Source: Streptomyces sp. CoH27 (lineage in GTDB: Bacteria; Actinomycetota; Actinomycetes; Streptomycetales; Streptomycetaceae). Taken from it: DNA of 64,000 nt. Both the position numbers and the translations under genes were made by a program. The stretch spans positions 16,512-80,511 of the forward strand of contig NZ_JAIQYY010000023.1 in NCBI RefSeq assembly GCF_020181035.1, written 5' to 3'. The notes beneath the pieces are model-generated. The model made no database searches. It saw only the letters and a program-made list of their open reading frames with translations, and was not told the origin of the DNA. The stretch's first letter is position 1; the number at the start of each line of letters is the position of its first letter. Positions 7,613 through 15,646 of this stretch are shown here, in pieces.

Positions 7613-8755
7613 TCACTGGTACGCAGGGTTTCCGCAGCACTTCTTGTACTTGCGCTCCGAACCGCACCAGCAGGGTCCGTTGCGGGGAGGAGGCCAGTCT
7701 GCCGCCTCGCCCCTGCGGGCGAGCTCGGCAGCGTAGGACGAGCGGGTGTCCGAACCGTCGGGGGATCCTCCGCCGTCCTCCACGTGGGCCTCCAGCCCGC
7801 TGAGCGTGGCGCGGGCGACCGCGAGGTGCACAGCGCCCTGCTCCGACAGCTCCCGCAGGGTGCGTTCGACCTGCCGCAGGTGGCCGGCATGGTCGTCGCC
7901 GTACCCGTCCATGGCCCTCGGCCAGCGCTGGATGAGCTTTGCGAACTCCTCCGGCGGCCAGAACAGGACGCAGGTCTTCAGGGTTCCGGTGCGCGCGGCC
8001 CGGTCCTCTTCCAGCGCGGCGGCGAGTTCCTCGATCTCGGCTTCCAGGGGGCTGGGGCCATGTTCCCGTATCCGCTTGAGGCGGATCGGGTCGTGTGCCT
8101 CGTCCAGTGGGCGAGGATCGTCGACCAGGCCCGACTGGCGTCGCATGTGGAGCTCGTCGGCAGCGTCGTCCCAGTCGTCGTGCGGGGCCCCGAGCAGGCG
8201 CCGTGCCCGGTGGCGGGCGATGACGAGCATCTCCAGGTCGAAGCGGTCCGGGGAGGCCTCGACCGCCTCCGTCATGACCTGGATTCCGGCACCCAGGACG
8301 TGCGTGACACCGGCCGTGTACCACTCGGCCGCCGCCGCGTTGTCGTCGTGCTCCTCGAACGCCTCGCCGACGAAATTCCACGCGCCCGCGTGCCGGGGAT
8401 GCCGCCTGCGGAAGGCGGCGGCCGCCTCGCGGGCCTGCTCCTCGCGTCCGGCGTCCCACAGTGCGTTGATCCGGAAGGCGTCCACCAAGTCCGGTTCTTC
8501 GCAGCCTCCGTCCTCAGGGCGGAGCAGCCGGTCGTACAGGGCCAGCGCCCTGTCGTACTCACCGGCGGCGCGCCAGGCGTCGGCAGCCTCCAGAAGCAGT
8601 TCCTCACGGTCCTCCGGGTAGCGCGTCACCAGGCGTTCGTACTCCTCGGCCTGCTGAGCGGGAGTGGGATCGGGGTCCGCCTCGCGGGGGGCGGGGATCC
8701 GCCCGGCCTTGCGTGTCTTCTTGTTCCTGCCGGTCGTATGGCTCTTGCGGGACAT
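7613..8755 (-). CDS. SEC-C motif protein with TPR-like repeats
   Basis: 380 aa. The N-terminus is basic (MSRKSHTTGRNKKTRK). Residues about 30-200 are helical, TPR-like repeats (YDRALALYDRLL, AGAWNFVGEAF). The C-terminus ends with a SEC-C zinc-binding motif, CWCGSERKYKKCCG (CxCx8CC). SEC-C motifs bind zinc and are found in SecA and in many accessory or defence-linked proteins. ATG 8755 is preferred over an upstream ATG at 8863 because homology begins at the basic tail. It sits alone between the toxin-antitoxin pair and the McrBC operon; its role is unknown. Confidence 0.75.
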   Translation of the reverse strand: MSRKSHTTGRNKKTRKAGRIPAPREADPDPTPAQQAEEYERLVTRYPEDREELLLEAADAWRAAGEYDRALALYDRLLRPEDGGCEEPDLVDAFRINALWDAGREEQAREAAAAFRRRHPRHAGAWNFVGEAFEEHDDNAAAAEWYTAGVTHVLGAGIQVMTEAVEASPDRFDLEMLVIARHRARRLLGAPHDDWDDAADELHMRRQSGLVDDPRPLDEAHDPIRLKRIREHGPSPLEAEIEELAAALEEDRAARTGTLKTCVLFWPPEEFAKLIQRWPRAMDGYGDDHAGHLRQVERTLRELSEQGAVHLAVARATLSGLEAHVEDGGGSPDGSDTRSSYAAELARRGEAADWPPPRNGPCWCGSERKYKKCCGNPAYQ

Positions 8756-8872
8756 GGAACTCACCGTAGTGCGGCCGCTATTGAAGCCGAAGGGAAACCA
8801 CCCGCGATCATCAACATGGGTGGTCCCACGGACCGTTCCGGTCAGGACACCGCTACCCTGCACGCTCCCTCA

Positions 8873-10135
8873 TCACACTGTCCGTGCGGAACGTGCGTCG
8901 TCGATGGTCTCCGCGAGTGACTCGATGTCCGCCGCCAGAGCCCGCCAGGGGCGCGCGAGGTCGATGACGTGCCGCCAGATCGTCAGCAGGCTGCCACCGA
9001 TCGGCACCTGTACCGTTCCAGGCTTGCCCGACGCGTACACGAGATGCCCCTCGGCCAGTCCGAGGCGGACGCAGTACGCCGTCATCTGGTACAGGTCGTC
9101 GCGCTCGGGGCCAGTCTTGAACTTGGCGTCGAGGACGACGGCCTGGCGCAGCACCCGGTCGTGGGGTGACGGCAGGTAGTGCACGAGATCCGGCTTGAGT
9201 ACGTGCCTGCCCGCGGTGTCGAGATGGAAGGTGCGGTCCTGGGGTTCCGGCCGGCCGCCGATGCGGTGGCGCAGGGCTTCGCCGACGGCACGGGCGAGGT
9301 AGGCCTCGAACAGCCGCCACATCACGACCAGCATGCCGTCCACCGCGATGTCGCGTTCGCCGTCGAGTTCGTACGAGCCTCCGCGCAGGACGAGTTCGGC
9401 GAGGACGAGCGCATGCGCGTAGCGGGTGTTGCGCCGGTTGGGTGTCCAGCGGGGCACCGGCGCGCCGACCGGCAGGGGATGTACGCCCTCCAAGCGGGCG
9501 GTGAGCCGTTGCAGCCCGGCGCGTGCTCCGGGGTCGAGGCCCGGGACGCGCAGGAGGCGGCGTGCGGCGGCAAGGAGGATGCGGTTCTCGGGTATGTCGG
9601 GGGTGTGGTCGTCGTAGACGACTTCGAGGGGCACGGGGACGCCGGGTCTGCGCCGGAGCTGGTCGGCGTGGCGGATGCGGCCGCGGACGAAGGGCAGGGT
9701 GTCGTACGTCTCCTGGTAGTCGTGGAGCACGCCGTGCAGCAGGGCGCGTTCGGTGGCGGAGACGTAGGCGTGGGCGAGGGCGGGGAGGAGATCGGGGCGC
9801 GCCTCGGCCGTGACGGGGCGGGGGTCGAAGTGGACGCGGTCCGGCGCGTACGCGACGAGATGGAGGAGGCGGTCGACGGGGACCTTCGGGGTGATGGTCA
9901 GCTGCACGGTTCCGTCGCCTGAGCCGAGCCGTACCGCACCGACCCGGTCTCTGGCCTTCAGCCGCCAGCGGGTGGCCGTCACGGGGTGCATCCGGACGAG
10001 GCGCTCGTGGGCCGCGAGGGTGTCGACCTGGGCCGGAGTGAGATCCCAGGTGGTCCAGCCGTCGCCTTCCTTCAGCGGAATGGCGAGGGCGGTGTCCCGG
10101 CACTGGGCGGACTGCTGGAGGAGACGCGCGTTCAC
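8873..10135 (-). CDS. McrC-like nuclease subunit of a modified-DNA restriction system
   Basis: 420 aa. McrC family (5-methylcytosine restriction, type IV) partner of the preceding McrB. The central part has the McrC core (YQETYDTLPFVRGRIRH, then DDHTPDIPENRILLAAARRLL). A C-terminal PD-(D/E)xK nuclease signature follows: KPDLVHYL near residue 315 and VLDAKFKTG near residue 337 (Asp...Asp-Ala-Lys). McrC stimulates McrB nucleotide hydrolysis and cuts DNA. The GTG start at 10135 overlaps the mcrB stop (GTGA), which indicates translational coupling. Length is normal for the family. Confidence 0.88.
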   Translation of the reverse strand: MNARLLQQSAQCRDTALAIPLKEGDGWTTWDLTPAQVDTLAAHERLVRMHPVTATRWRLKARDRVGAVRLGSGDGTVQLTITPKVPVDRLLHLVAYAPDRVHFDPRPVTAEARPDLLPALAHAYVSATERALLHGVLHDYQETYDTLPFVRGRIRHADQLRRRPGVPVPLEVVYDDHTPDIPENRILLAAARRLLRVPGLDPGARAGLQRLTARLEGVHPLPVGAPVPRWTPNRRNTRYAHALVLAELVLRGGSYELDGERDIAVDGMLVVMWRLFEAYLARAVGEALRHRIGGRPEPQDRTFHLDTAGRHVLKPDLVHYLPSPHDRVLRQAVVLDAKFKTGPERDDLYQMTAYCVRLGLAEGHLVYASGKPGTVQVPIGGSLLTIWRHVIDLARPWRALAADIESLAETIDDARSARTV

Positions 10136-12345
10136 GAGGCAGCGGAACCGGTGCCGTCGCCCGAGGGCGGCTGGATGCCGAGCCGGTCGCGCAGGACGCC
10201 GAGTCCGTAGACCGCCTCCACGTCTATGGTGTCGCCCCAGTGGTGCTCGGTGAGGAGCGGGATGATCTGGGTCCGCCACAGGCGGTCCAGGGCGCCGTCG
10301 CCGGCGTGAGCGAGGTCCTGCATGAAGTAGGAGGGGCCGACGCGGAAGGAGTGATCGCCGGGGCTGGTCTCGGCGAGCAGGCGGTTGACCTCCCTGAACA
10401 GGCGGACGTAAGAGTCGTCGTACGCGGCCGGGTCCTCGCCCCGCTCCTCCGCCCGCCCGCGCAGCCAGGTGTCCAGGACGCCGTCCACCGGGGGCACATC
10501 GGGGTGCAGTTCGACGAAGGAGAAGCGGCGGCGCATGGCCGCGTCCATGTACGCCACCGAGCGGTCGACAGTGTTCATGGTGCCGAGGATGTACAGGTTG
10601 GGCGGGAGACGGAAGCCGCGGCCGTCGTCAGAGCCGTAGAGGAGGTGGACGCGCTCGGTGCGGTACTCCAGGAGGAAGTACAGCTCGCCGAAGATCTTGG
10701 CGAGATGGCCGCGGTTGATCTCATCGACGACCAGGACGAAGACCTCGGCGGGGCGCCTTTCCGCCTCGTCGGCGAGCTTGCGCAGCGGTCCCTTGACGAG
10801 GTCGTAGCCGAGCCCGCCGCCCTCGTCGCCGTCCTGCTTGCCCGCCAGGCGGGGGCGGATGCCCTCGAAGAAGTCCTCGTAGGCGTAGGCGGGGTGGAAC
10901 TGGACCAGGCGAACGTTGGTCGCGCTGGAGGCGCCGGCCAGATGCCTGGCGAGGGCGAGTGCGATGTACGTCTTACCGGTGCCGGGCGGCCCGTGGAAGA
11001 TCAGCTGCGGGGTGGCGCGGAGGAGTTCGACGCAGTCCTGGAGCCAGGTCGCGTCGGGCATGTGCAGTGCCTCGGCCAGCTCGGCGGTGGCGTCGGGCAG
11101 CACGGCCGGGCCCGTCGGGAGGGAGGCCGTGCGCGGCATGTCACCGATCAGAGCGAGGACGGTCTCGGCGTACTCGGTGGCCTCCAGGACCTGGGAGTCC
11201 GCGTCCTGGACCACCCCGGAGAGTCCGGAGGGCAGGTCCTTGAAGAAGTCCAGGGGCTTGTTCAGGTTGCGCCAGTCGACGGGGCGCTCCAGCCGCTCCG
11301 CGCCGTGGGTGGCCGGGCCGCCCACGACTCCGACGTACGTGTCGAAGCCGTCGGTGGACAGCACAATGTCGCCCTTGCGCATGCGGTTGAGGAAAGCGTC
11401 CAGTTCGCGGGCGACGGCCTCCCTGCGGGACGGTGCAGTCGCGGGAAGCGCCGCCTCGACCACCCGGCGGACGCTCTCCAGGTCGCGGGCGGCCAGGGTC
11501 GGGGGCTGGAAGCCCGTGTCGAGGGTGACAACCGAGTCGTCGCGCCACGGTCCCCGAATGAGGGGAACGCCGGTGGTCGCGTCCACCCCCCGGATGATCC
11601 AGAGCTGGCGGGGCAGCTCCTCGTCATCCGTCTCCGCTTCCCCGGGCGGCTGCGTGGCCGCCGCCAGCGCCTCCCACACCGGCATCCGCTGGTCGGGCAG
11701 GGCTCGGACAGTGTCCACGCTGCTCCGGCCCTCGTCGAGCAGGCCTTCTTCGGCGAGCAGCGAGCGCCACTGATCGCGTTCGAAGGGCCACATGGGCAGG
11801 CCCGCCCCTGCCTGCCCGTCCTCCCCGAGCGCCAGATACCAGCCCGGCGGGCGTGTGCCGCGCAGTACCGGACCGAGGACACCGGGGTCGACGTCGAACG
11901 CGGAGGCCAACTCCTTCAGAGCGACCCAGTGTCCCTCGTCAGGGAGCTTCTCCAGCGCGGTGACCGCGACGGTGACGAGGTGCTGCTGCCGTTCCCACCG
12001 CCGATAGCGCCGACCCGCCTCCGCATAGAAGTCGACGGGGTCCGGCCAGCCGTCGAGGGCGTCGGCGCCGAGACCGGTCAGCTGCCAGCGGCGGTTGCCC
12101 CGGTAGAGCCATCCGGCCCTGACGAAGTTGATCGCGGACCGGTTCACATAGTCCTTGAAGGGCGTCTTGTTCTCCTGCGGGGACTCGTCGACCGCGCTCG
12201 CCCAGTCCGCCTCCAGTCGCGGGTTCCTCGCGAGAACCCTCTCCCACAGTTCCCTGAAGACCAAGCCGTCCTGGGGCGCTTCCTCTCGCAGGACGGTGGC
12301 GGCGGTGTGCAGGGCTTGGGCCACGACGGTGGTGATGCTGGGCAC
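10132..12345 (-). CDS. McrB-like AAA+ motor with N-terminal winged-helix and reader domains
   Basis: 737 aa from GTG 12345. Residues ~1-105 look like the winged helix found at the N-terminus of Mrr-type enzymes. Residues ~230-345 contain LWIIRG and KGDIVLSTDGFDTYVGVVGG, resembling EVE/PUA-like modified-base readers. Residues ~430-737 form the AAA+ motor: Walker A GPPGTGKT (about 448-455), Walker B LVVDEINRG, and the McrB signature MNTVDRS followed by DAAMRRRFSF. The family recognises modified cytosines and recruits McrC for cleavage. It is encoded directly before McrC with a 4-bp overlap. The reader identity is inferred; the motor assignment is firm. Confidence 0.9.
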   Translation of the reverse strand: MPSITTVVAQALHTAATVLREEAPQDGLVFRELWERVLARNPRLEADWASAVDESPQENKTPFKDYVNRSAINFVRAGWLYRGNRRWQLTGLGADALDGWPDPVDFYAEAGRRYRRWERQQHLVTVAVTALEKLPDEGHWVALKELASAFDVDPGVLGPVLRGTRPPGWYLALGEDGQAGAGLPMWPFERDQWRSLLAEEGLLDEGRSSVDTVRALPDQRMPVWEALAAATQPPGEAETDDEELPRQLWIIRGVDATTGVPLIRGPWRDDSVVTLDTGFQPPTLAARDLESVRRVVEAALPATAPSRREAVARELDAFLNRMRKGDIVLSTDGFDTYVGVVGGPATHGAERLERPVDWRNLNKPLDFFKDLPSGLSGVVQDADSQVLEATEYAETVLALIGDMPRTASLPTGPAVLPDATAELAEALHMPDATWLQDCVELLRATPQLIFHGPPGTGKTYIALALARHLAGASSATNVRLVQFHPAYAYEDFFEGIRPRLAGKQDGDEGGGLGYDLVKGPLRKLADEAERRPAEVFVLVVDEINRGHLAKIFGELYFLLEYRTERVHLLYGSDDGRGFRLPPNLYILGTMNTVDRSVAYMDAAMRRRFSFVELHPDVPPVDGVLDTWLRGRAEERGEDPAAYDDSYVRLFREVNRLLAETSPGDHSFRVGPSYFMQDLAHAGDGALDRLWRTQIIPLLTEHHWGDTIDVEAVYGLGVLRDRLGIQPPSGDGTGSAAS

Positions 12346-12425
12346 GACGTCCCTTCTTCGCAGGGTACGAGGGTGGAGACCGCAGTCCCGGACGAAGCGC
12401 GGCTGCGGGGTACGCAAGCCCGGGC

Positions 12426-13340
12426 TCAGTCCAGCCCAACGGGGGTCATCGGCGTGACCGGGGTGTCGTCAGGACCGTTCGTCTGCACGAGGAGGAGGTC
12501 ACCGACGGTGGCGTCGCGACCGAGGCCGAGGCTGGAGACCGGCACAGCGCCGGGCGCCTTCGCCGTACCGACGGGCTGAAGATGTAGCTCACCTGCCGCG
12601 CCCTGATAGGCGAGGACCGCCCACACCTCGTCGTGGCCGATGCGCGACACGACGCTGCTCAGCTTGTCGGGGAGAACCGCGCACACGACCGTGAGCCGTT
12701 GCTGCTCCGTCCTCGGGACGGGGAGCGCCGCGATCCGGTCCAGGACGCCGGGCAGGGCCAGAGTGCCCTCCAGCAGCCGTTGGACGGTCTCGCGCTCCTC
12801 GTCCCGGCCGTCCCCGGTCTCGGCGGCGGCGAAGTGCACCAGAGGAAGGCCGTCATCCAGGGTGCGCTGCCACTTGGGTAGCAGGAAATCGATGGTCAGG
12901 GCCTCTTCACGGGTGGGCGGGTGCACGTCGTCGCCCTCGCCGAACTGCGCGAGCCAAGCGTTGACGTCTCCCCAGCGCCATACCGGGGAGCGTCCGGCGA
13001 TCCCTTCGGGGTCCGGGAAGGGGAGCTTGTCCTGCCGCCGCTCACCGTTCACCCACTGCTGGACGTTCTGCCGGGTGCGGTCGACACGCTCGGCGATGTC
13101 GGAGATGCCGACGAGGTCGGGGTCGGTCCGCAGCAACCGCAGGTCGGGCAGGAACGTGCGCAGACGTACGACGATGCGGTGGGCGGCGTCGATGGCGCTG
13201 CCCCCGCTCTCGGAGACGTCCAGGAAGTGCCGGCCCCGGTGGCGGGTCAGCACGCCGTCGAAGGTGTCGTGGACGATCTTGACGGTCTCGTCATCCTCCA
13301 CGCCGATCCCGTCCACCACGAAGTGGAATTCGTACTCCAT
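12426..13340 (-). CDS. HTH-containing protein upstream of mcrBC, unknown function
   Basis: 304 aa, unrecognised as a whole. Residues ~1-75 are an alpha/beta segment (EYEFHFVVDGIGVEDDETV). Residues ~80-130 look like a helix-turn-helix, with ISDIAERVDRTRQNVQQWVNGER followed by WRWGDVNAWLAQF, the pattern of a MerR/excisionase-like or XRE-like fold. The C-terminal ~150 residues are helical then beta-rich (LSSVVSRIGHDEVWAVLAYQG). It ends 80 bp before the McrB start on the same strand, so it is probably co-transcribed and may regulate or assist the restriction module. ATG 13340 is chosen over one six codons upstream. Confidence 0.65.
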   Translation of the reverse strand: MEYEFHFVVDGIGVEDDETVKIVHDTFDGVLTRHRGRHFLDVSESGGSAIDAAHRIVVRLRTFLPDLRLLRTDPDLVGISDIAERVDRTRQNVQQWVNGERRQDKLPFPDPEGIAGRSPVWRWGDVNAWLAQFGEGDDVHPPTREEALTIDFLLPKWQRTLDDGLPLVHFAAAETGDGRDEERETVQRLLEGTLALPGVLDRIAALPVPRTEQQRLTVVCAVLPDKLSSVVSRIGHDEVWAVLAYQGAAGELHLQPVGTAKAPGAVPVSSLGLGRDATVGDLLLVQTNGPDDTPVTPMTPVGLD

Positions 13341-13457
13341 GACGCCCCAGCCCCCCATGCGTGTGCCTGTTCGCTCTTCCTGGCTGTTGTATGCCTGCGC
13401 CTTTCGATCCAGGGAACGCCCCCCTTGTTGCCAGCTTCGCCGAGTCCGTGAATGTTG

Positions 13458-13742
13458 TCAATTGACAACGCCACCACGGGGGGCTGCGCGAGGGTCACCC
13501 GGAGGCAGCGGACACCACTTCGCCTTGCGGCTGATACGGCGGGCCTCCTGGCCGGGGTTCTTCGGCGTGCCACCCACACGGATCACCGTGCAGTGGTCCC
13601 CACACGGGCAGTAGAGCGTGCCCCAGTGGGCCTCCGACCGGAGCACCCACCCCTCGTCGACGAGCCGCTTGAGGACCGCCCTGACCTCCTTGCTCGAATG
13701 GTCCGCCGCAGCGATCTCGCGTCCGACCACGCACGCCTCCAC
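13458..13742 (-). CDS. HicA-like cysteine-rich small protein
   Basis: 94 aa from GTG 13742 (another GTG four codons on). The pattern SSKEVRAVLKRLVDEGWVLR then YCPCGDHCTVIRVGGTPKNPGQEARRI follows the HicA mRNA-interferase fold: helix, strand, then a 'GTP(K/R)NPG' turn and a basic helix. Cysteines (CPCG, C at 51 and a later Cys) probably bind zinc. The usual HicA catalytic His motif is not intact, although a His is present in EAHWG. No HicB-like partner is seen next to it. Probably an RNA- or DNA-binding accessory; toxin activity is unproven. Confidence 0.6.
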   Translation of the reverse strand: MEACVVGREIAAADHSSKEVRAVLKRLVDEGWVLRSEAHWGTLYCPCGDHCTVIRVGGTPKNPGQEARRISRKAKWCPLPPGDPRAAPRGGVVN

Positions 13743-13865
13743 AAGCCGTCACCCGTCGATGAGCTGACCGTCAACTCCGGCAGGCCGATAAGCCTACCCG
13801 GCACCACTGACAATGACCGAAACTGCAATTCGGCGCTCACAACGGGGCGTTGCGGAAGATGATCG

Positions 13866-14351
13866 TCAACTAGCCTGAACAGGGCATGACTTGTGTGACG
13901 GGTGGGGCGTCGGCACCGCGCACTCCGCCCACACGGTCTTCCCCGGTCCCGGCCGGGCGCCGACACCCCAGCGCGTGGCGACGGCCTCGACGAGGAGCAG
14001 TCCCCTGCCGCCGTCGGCGTCCGCGGGAGTCTCGGACGCCGGTCCGGGGGGCTCGGGGCGACGCGGGTGCGTGTCGGACACCTCCACGCGTACGACGCTT
14101 GCAGCGCGGTCGTAGCGCAGGCGCAGCTCGAAGTCGCGGCCGGGGACGCGGCCGTGGAGCACTGCGTTGGCGGCGAGTTCGGCGACTACGAGAGCGACGG
14201 TGTCAGAGGCGGGGCTGCCGTACGGCGCGCCCCAGAGGTCGAGCCGGTGTACGGCGAGTCTGCGGGCAAGGCGGGCGCCTCGGCGTGTGGCGGAGAGACG
14301 TTGGGCGAACACACTCACGGTTACGGCCTCTTGGGCCGGTGACGCTGGCAT
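13866..14351 (-). CDS. Anti-sigma-factor-like ATP-binding protein (HATPase_c)
   Basis: 161 aa serine-protein-kinase-like ATPase (GHKL fold, RsbW/SpoIIAB relatives). Motifs: VALVVAELAANAVLHG (N box), VEVSDTHPR (G1-like) and GGRGLLLVEAVATRWG (G2). Start ATG 14351 is preferred by comparison with the usual length of Streptomyces members; an in-frame ATG at 14402 would add 17 residues. It is divergent from an XRE-DUF5753/DUF397 pair. This trio is the WhiJ/AbaA-like arrangement often found scattered in Streptomyces chromosomes. Confidence 0.8.
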   Translation of the reverse strand: MPASPAQEAVTVSVFAQRLSATRRGARLARRLAVHRLDLWGAPYGSPASDTVALVVAELAANAVLHGRVPGRDFELRLRYDRAASVVRVEVSDTHPRRPEPPGPASETPADADGGRGLLLVEAVATRWGVGARPGPGKTVWAECAVPTPHPSHKSCPVQAS

Positions 14352-14519
14352 GAACGTCAGCGTTCCGTTCCTGCTGGTCCCGCCAACAGGTACGACGCCC
14401 ATACAGACGCGCTTGTATCAGTGCACACTCTGGACTGGGTGGGTAACTCCACGTGACCATGGGTGGGTTGGGCGGGGTTTTGTAAGACGCGGAAACGTGA
14501 GCACGGGAGGCGCTCGGCG

Positions 14520-15371
14520 ATGACGGCGGACCATGGCGGAGGCGGTACGAACAACACTGAAGCGGAACTCTCCGACAGTCTCAAGACCTTCGGCGTCGTC
14601 CTGAAGGCGCTACGGGAGGAAGCGGGCCTGACACAGGAGGAGTTCGCGCTGCGGGTGCGGTATTCGGCCGCGTACGTCGCCAAGATCGAGCAGGGGAAGC
14701 GGTTCCCGCCGGCGGATCTGCCCCCGCGGGCGAGGGAGGTGCTGGGGCCGGTCGCGTTCAAGGTCCTCACGGCGGCGGCGAAGAGCCTGACGAGGAGGGC
14801 GGGGCTGGCGTCGTGGTTCCGGCAGTGGGCGGGGATCGAGGAGGAGGCCATCTCCTTGTATGCGTATGAGTGCCGGGCGGTTCCGGGGTTGTTGCAGCCG
14901 GAGGGGTATGCGAGGGCAGTGTTCGAGCGCAATCTGCCGCCGCTTTCGGACGAGCAGATCGAGCGCCAGGTATGCGCGCGTCTGGAGCGGCAGGAGTTAC
15001 TGGCATCGCGGCCGAACACCGCCTTCAGCTTCGTCATCGAGCAGAGCATCCTGGAGAGGTGCATTGGAGGATCCACCGTCGCCAAAGAAGTCATCGATCA
15101 CCTCCTCCAGGTGGGGCAACAGCACAACATCGAGATCCAAGTCATGCCGCTTCGGCAGGAAGACCACTGCGGCGTCGAGGGGCAGATGTACCTCGCCGAG
15201 ACACCAACCCACCAGTGGATCGGCTACACAGAGGGGCAACGATCGAGCAACCTGATCACAGCTCCGAACGACTTGAGTGTCCTCCTTCAGCGCTATGGCA
15301 AACTGCGTTCCCAGGCCCTGGACTGCCGGGCTACCGTGAGCCTGCTGAAACAGATGCGAGGAGCACTATGA
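14520..15371 (+). CDS. XRE-family regulator with DUF5753 domain (WhiJ-like)
   Basis: 283 aa. Residues ~15-75 form an XRE helix-turn-helix (LKALREEAGLTQEEFALRVRYSAAYVAKIEQGKR). Residues ~100-275 form DUF5753 (YECRAVPGLLQPEGYARAVF, then RQELLASRP, the typical ligand-like domain). It is preceded by a GGGAGG ribosome-binding site and overlaps the following DUF397 gene (ATGA). WhiJ-like regulators pair with a DUF397 protein that is thought to bind or antagonise them. Third-position G/C is slightly lower in its second half than in core genes. Confidence 0.9.
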   Translation: MTADHGGGGTNNTEAELSDSLKTFGVVLKALREEAGLTQEEFALRVRYSAAYVAKIEQGKRFPPADLPPRAREVLGPVAFKVLTAAAKSLTRRAGLASWFRQWAGIEEEAISLYAYECRAVPGLLQPEGYARAVFERNLPPLSDEQIERQVCARLERQELLASRPNTAFSFVIEQSILERCIGGSTVAKEVIDHLLQVGQQHNIEIQVMPLRQEDHCGVEGQMYLAETPTHQWIGYTEGQRSSNLITAPNDLSVLLQRYGKLRSQALDCRATVSLLKQMRGAL

Positions 15372-15568
15372 GCACCACTGATCAGCTGCACTGGTTCAAG
15401 AGCAGCTACAGCGGGGGTGAGGGCGACAACTGCGTCGAGGTCGCCATGCGCCCCGAGGCGGTCCACGTCCGGGACTCCAAGGACAAGGGCATCCGTCCCC
15501 TCGTCGTCGCGCCGACCGCCTGGGCTGCGTTCACCGCGCTCGCGGCGGGCTCGTCGCTGGACGGCTGA
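15368..15568 (+). CDS. DUF397 protein, partner of the WhiJ-like regulator
   Basis: 66 aa. Typical DUF397: LHWFKSSYSGGEGDNCVEVA, then VHVRDSKDKG and LVVAPTAWAAF. The start overlaps the stop of the XRE gene by 4 bp. DUF397 proteins are always found next to XRE-DUF5753 genes in actinomycetes and probably modulate them. Confidence 0.9.
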   Translation: MSTTDQLHWFKSSYSGGEGDNCVEVAMRPEAVHVRDSKDKGIRPLVVAPTAWAAFTALAAGSSLDG

Positions 15569-15590
15569 GTTCGCTTCGTACGTGATGTTC

Positions 15591-15627
15591 GCGGGCGGGC
15601 ACGGGAGTTGGTTCCGTGCCCGCCCGC
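15591..15627. terminator. Bidirectional terminator between the DUF397 and methyltransferase genes
   Basis: Perfect 14-bp stem GCGGGCGGGCACGG / CCGTGCCCGCCCGC with a 9-base loop, 22 bp after the DUF397 stop and 19 bp past the stop of the convergent methyltransferase gene. Confidence 0.85.
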
Positions 15628-15646
15628 TGGTCTGCGCCCTTGTGCC

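Noticed and set aside
10240..12579. 779-codon plus-strand open frame over mcrB
   Set aside because: Antisense shadow of mcrB; the minus-strand frame carries Walker A, Walker B and MNTVDRS.
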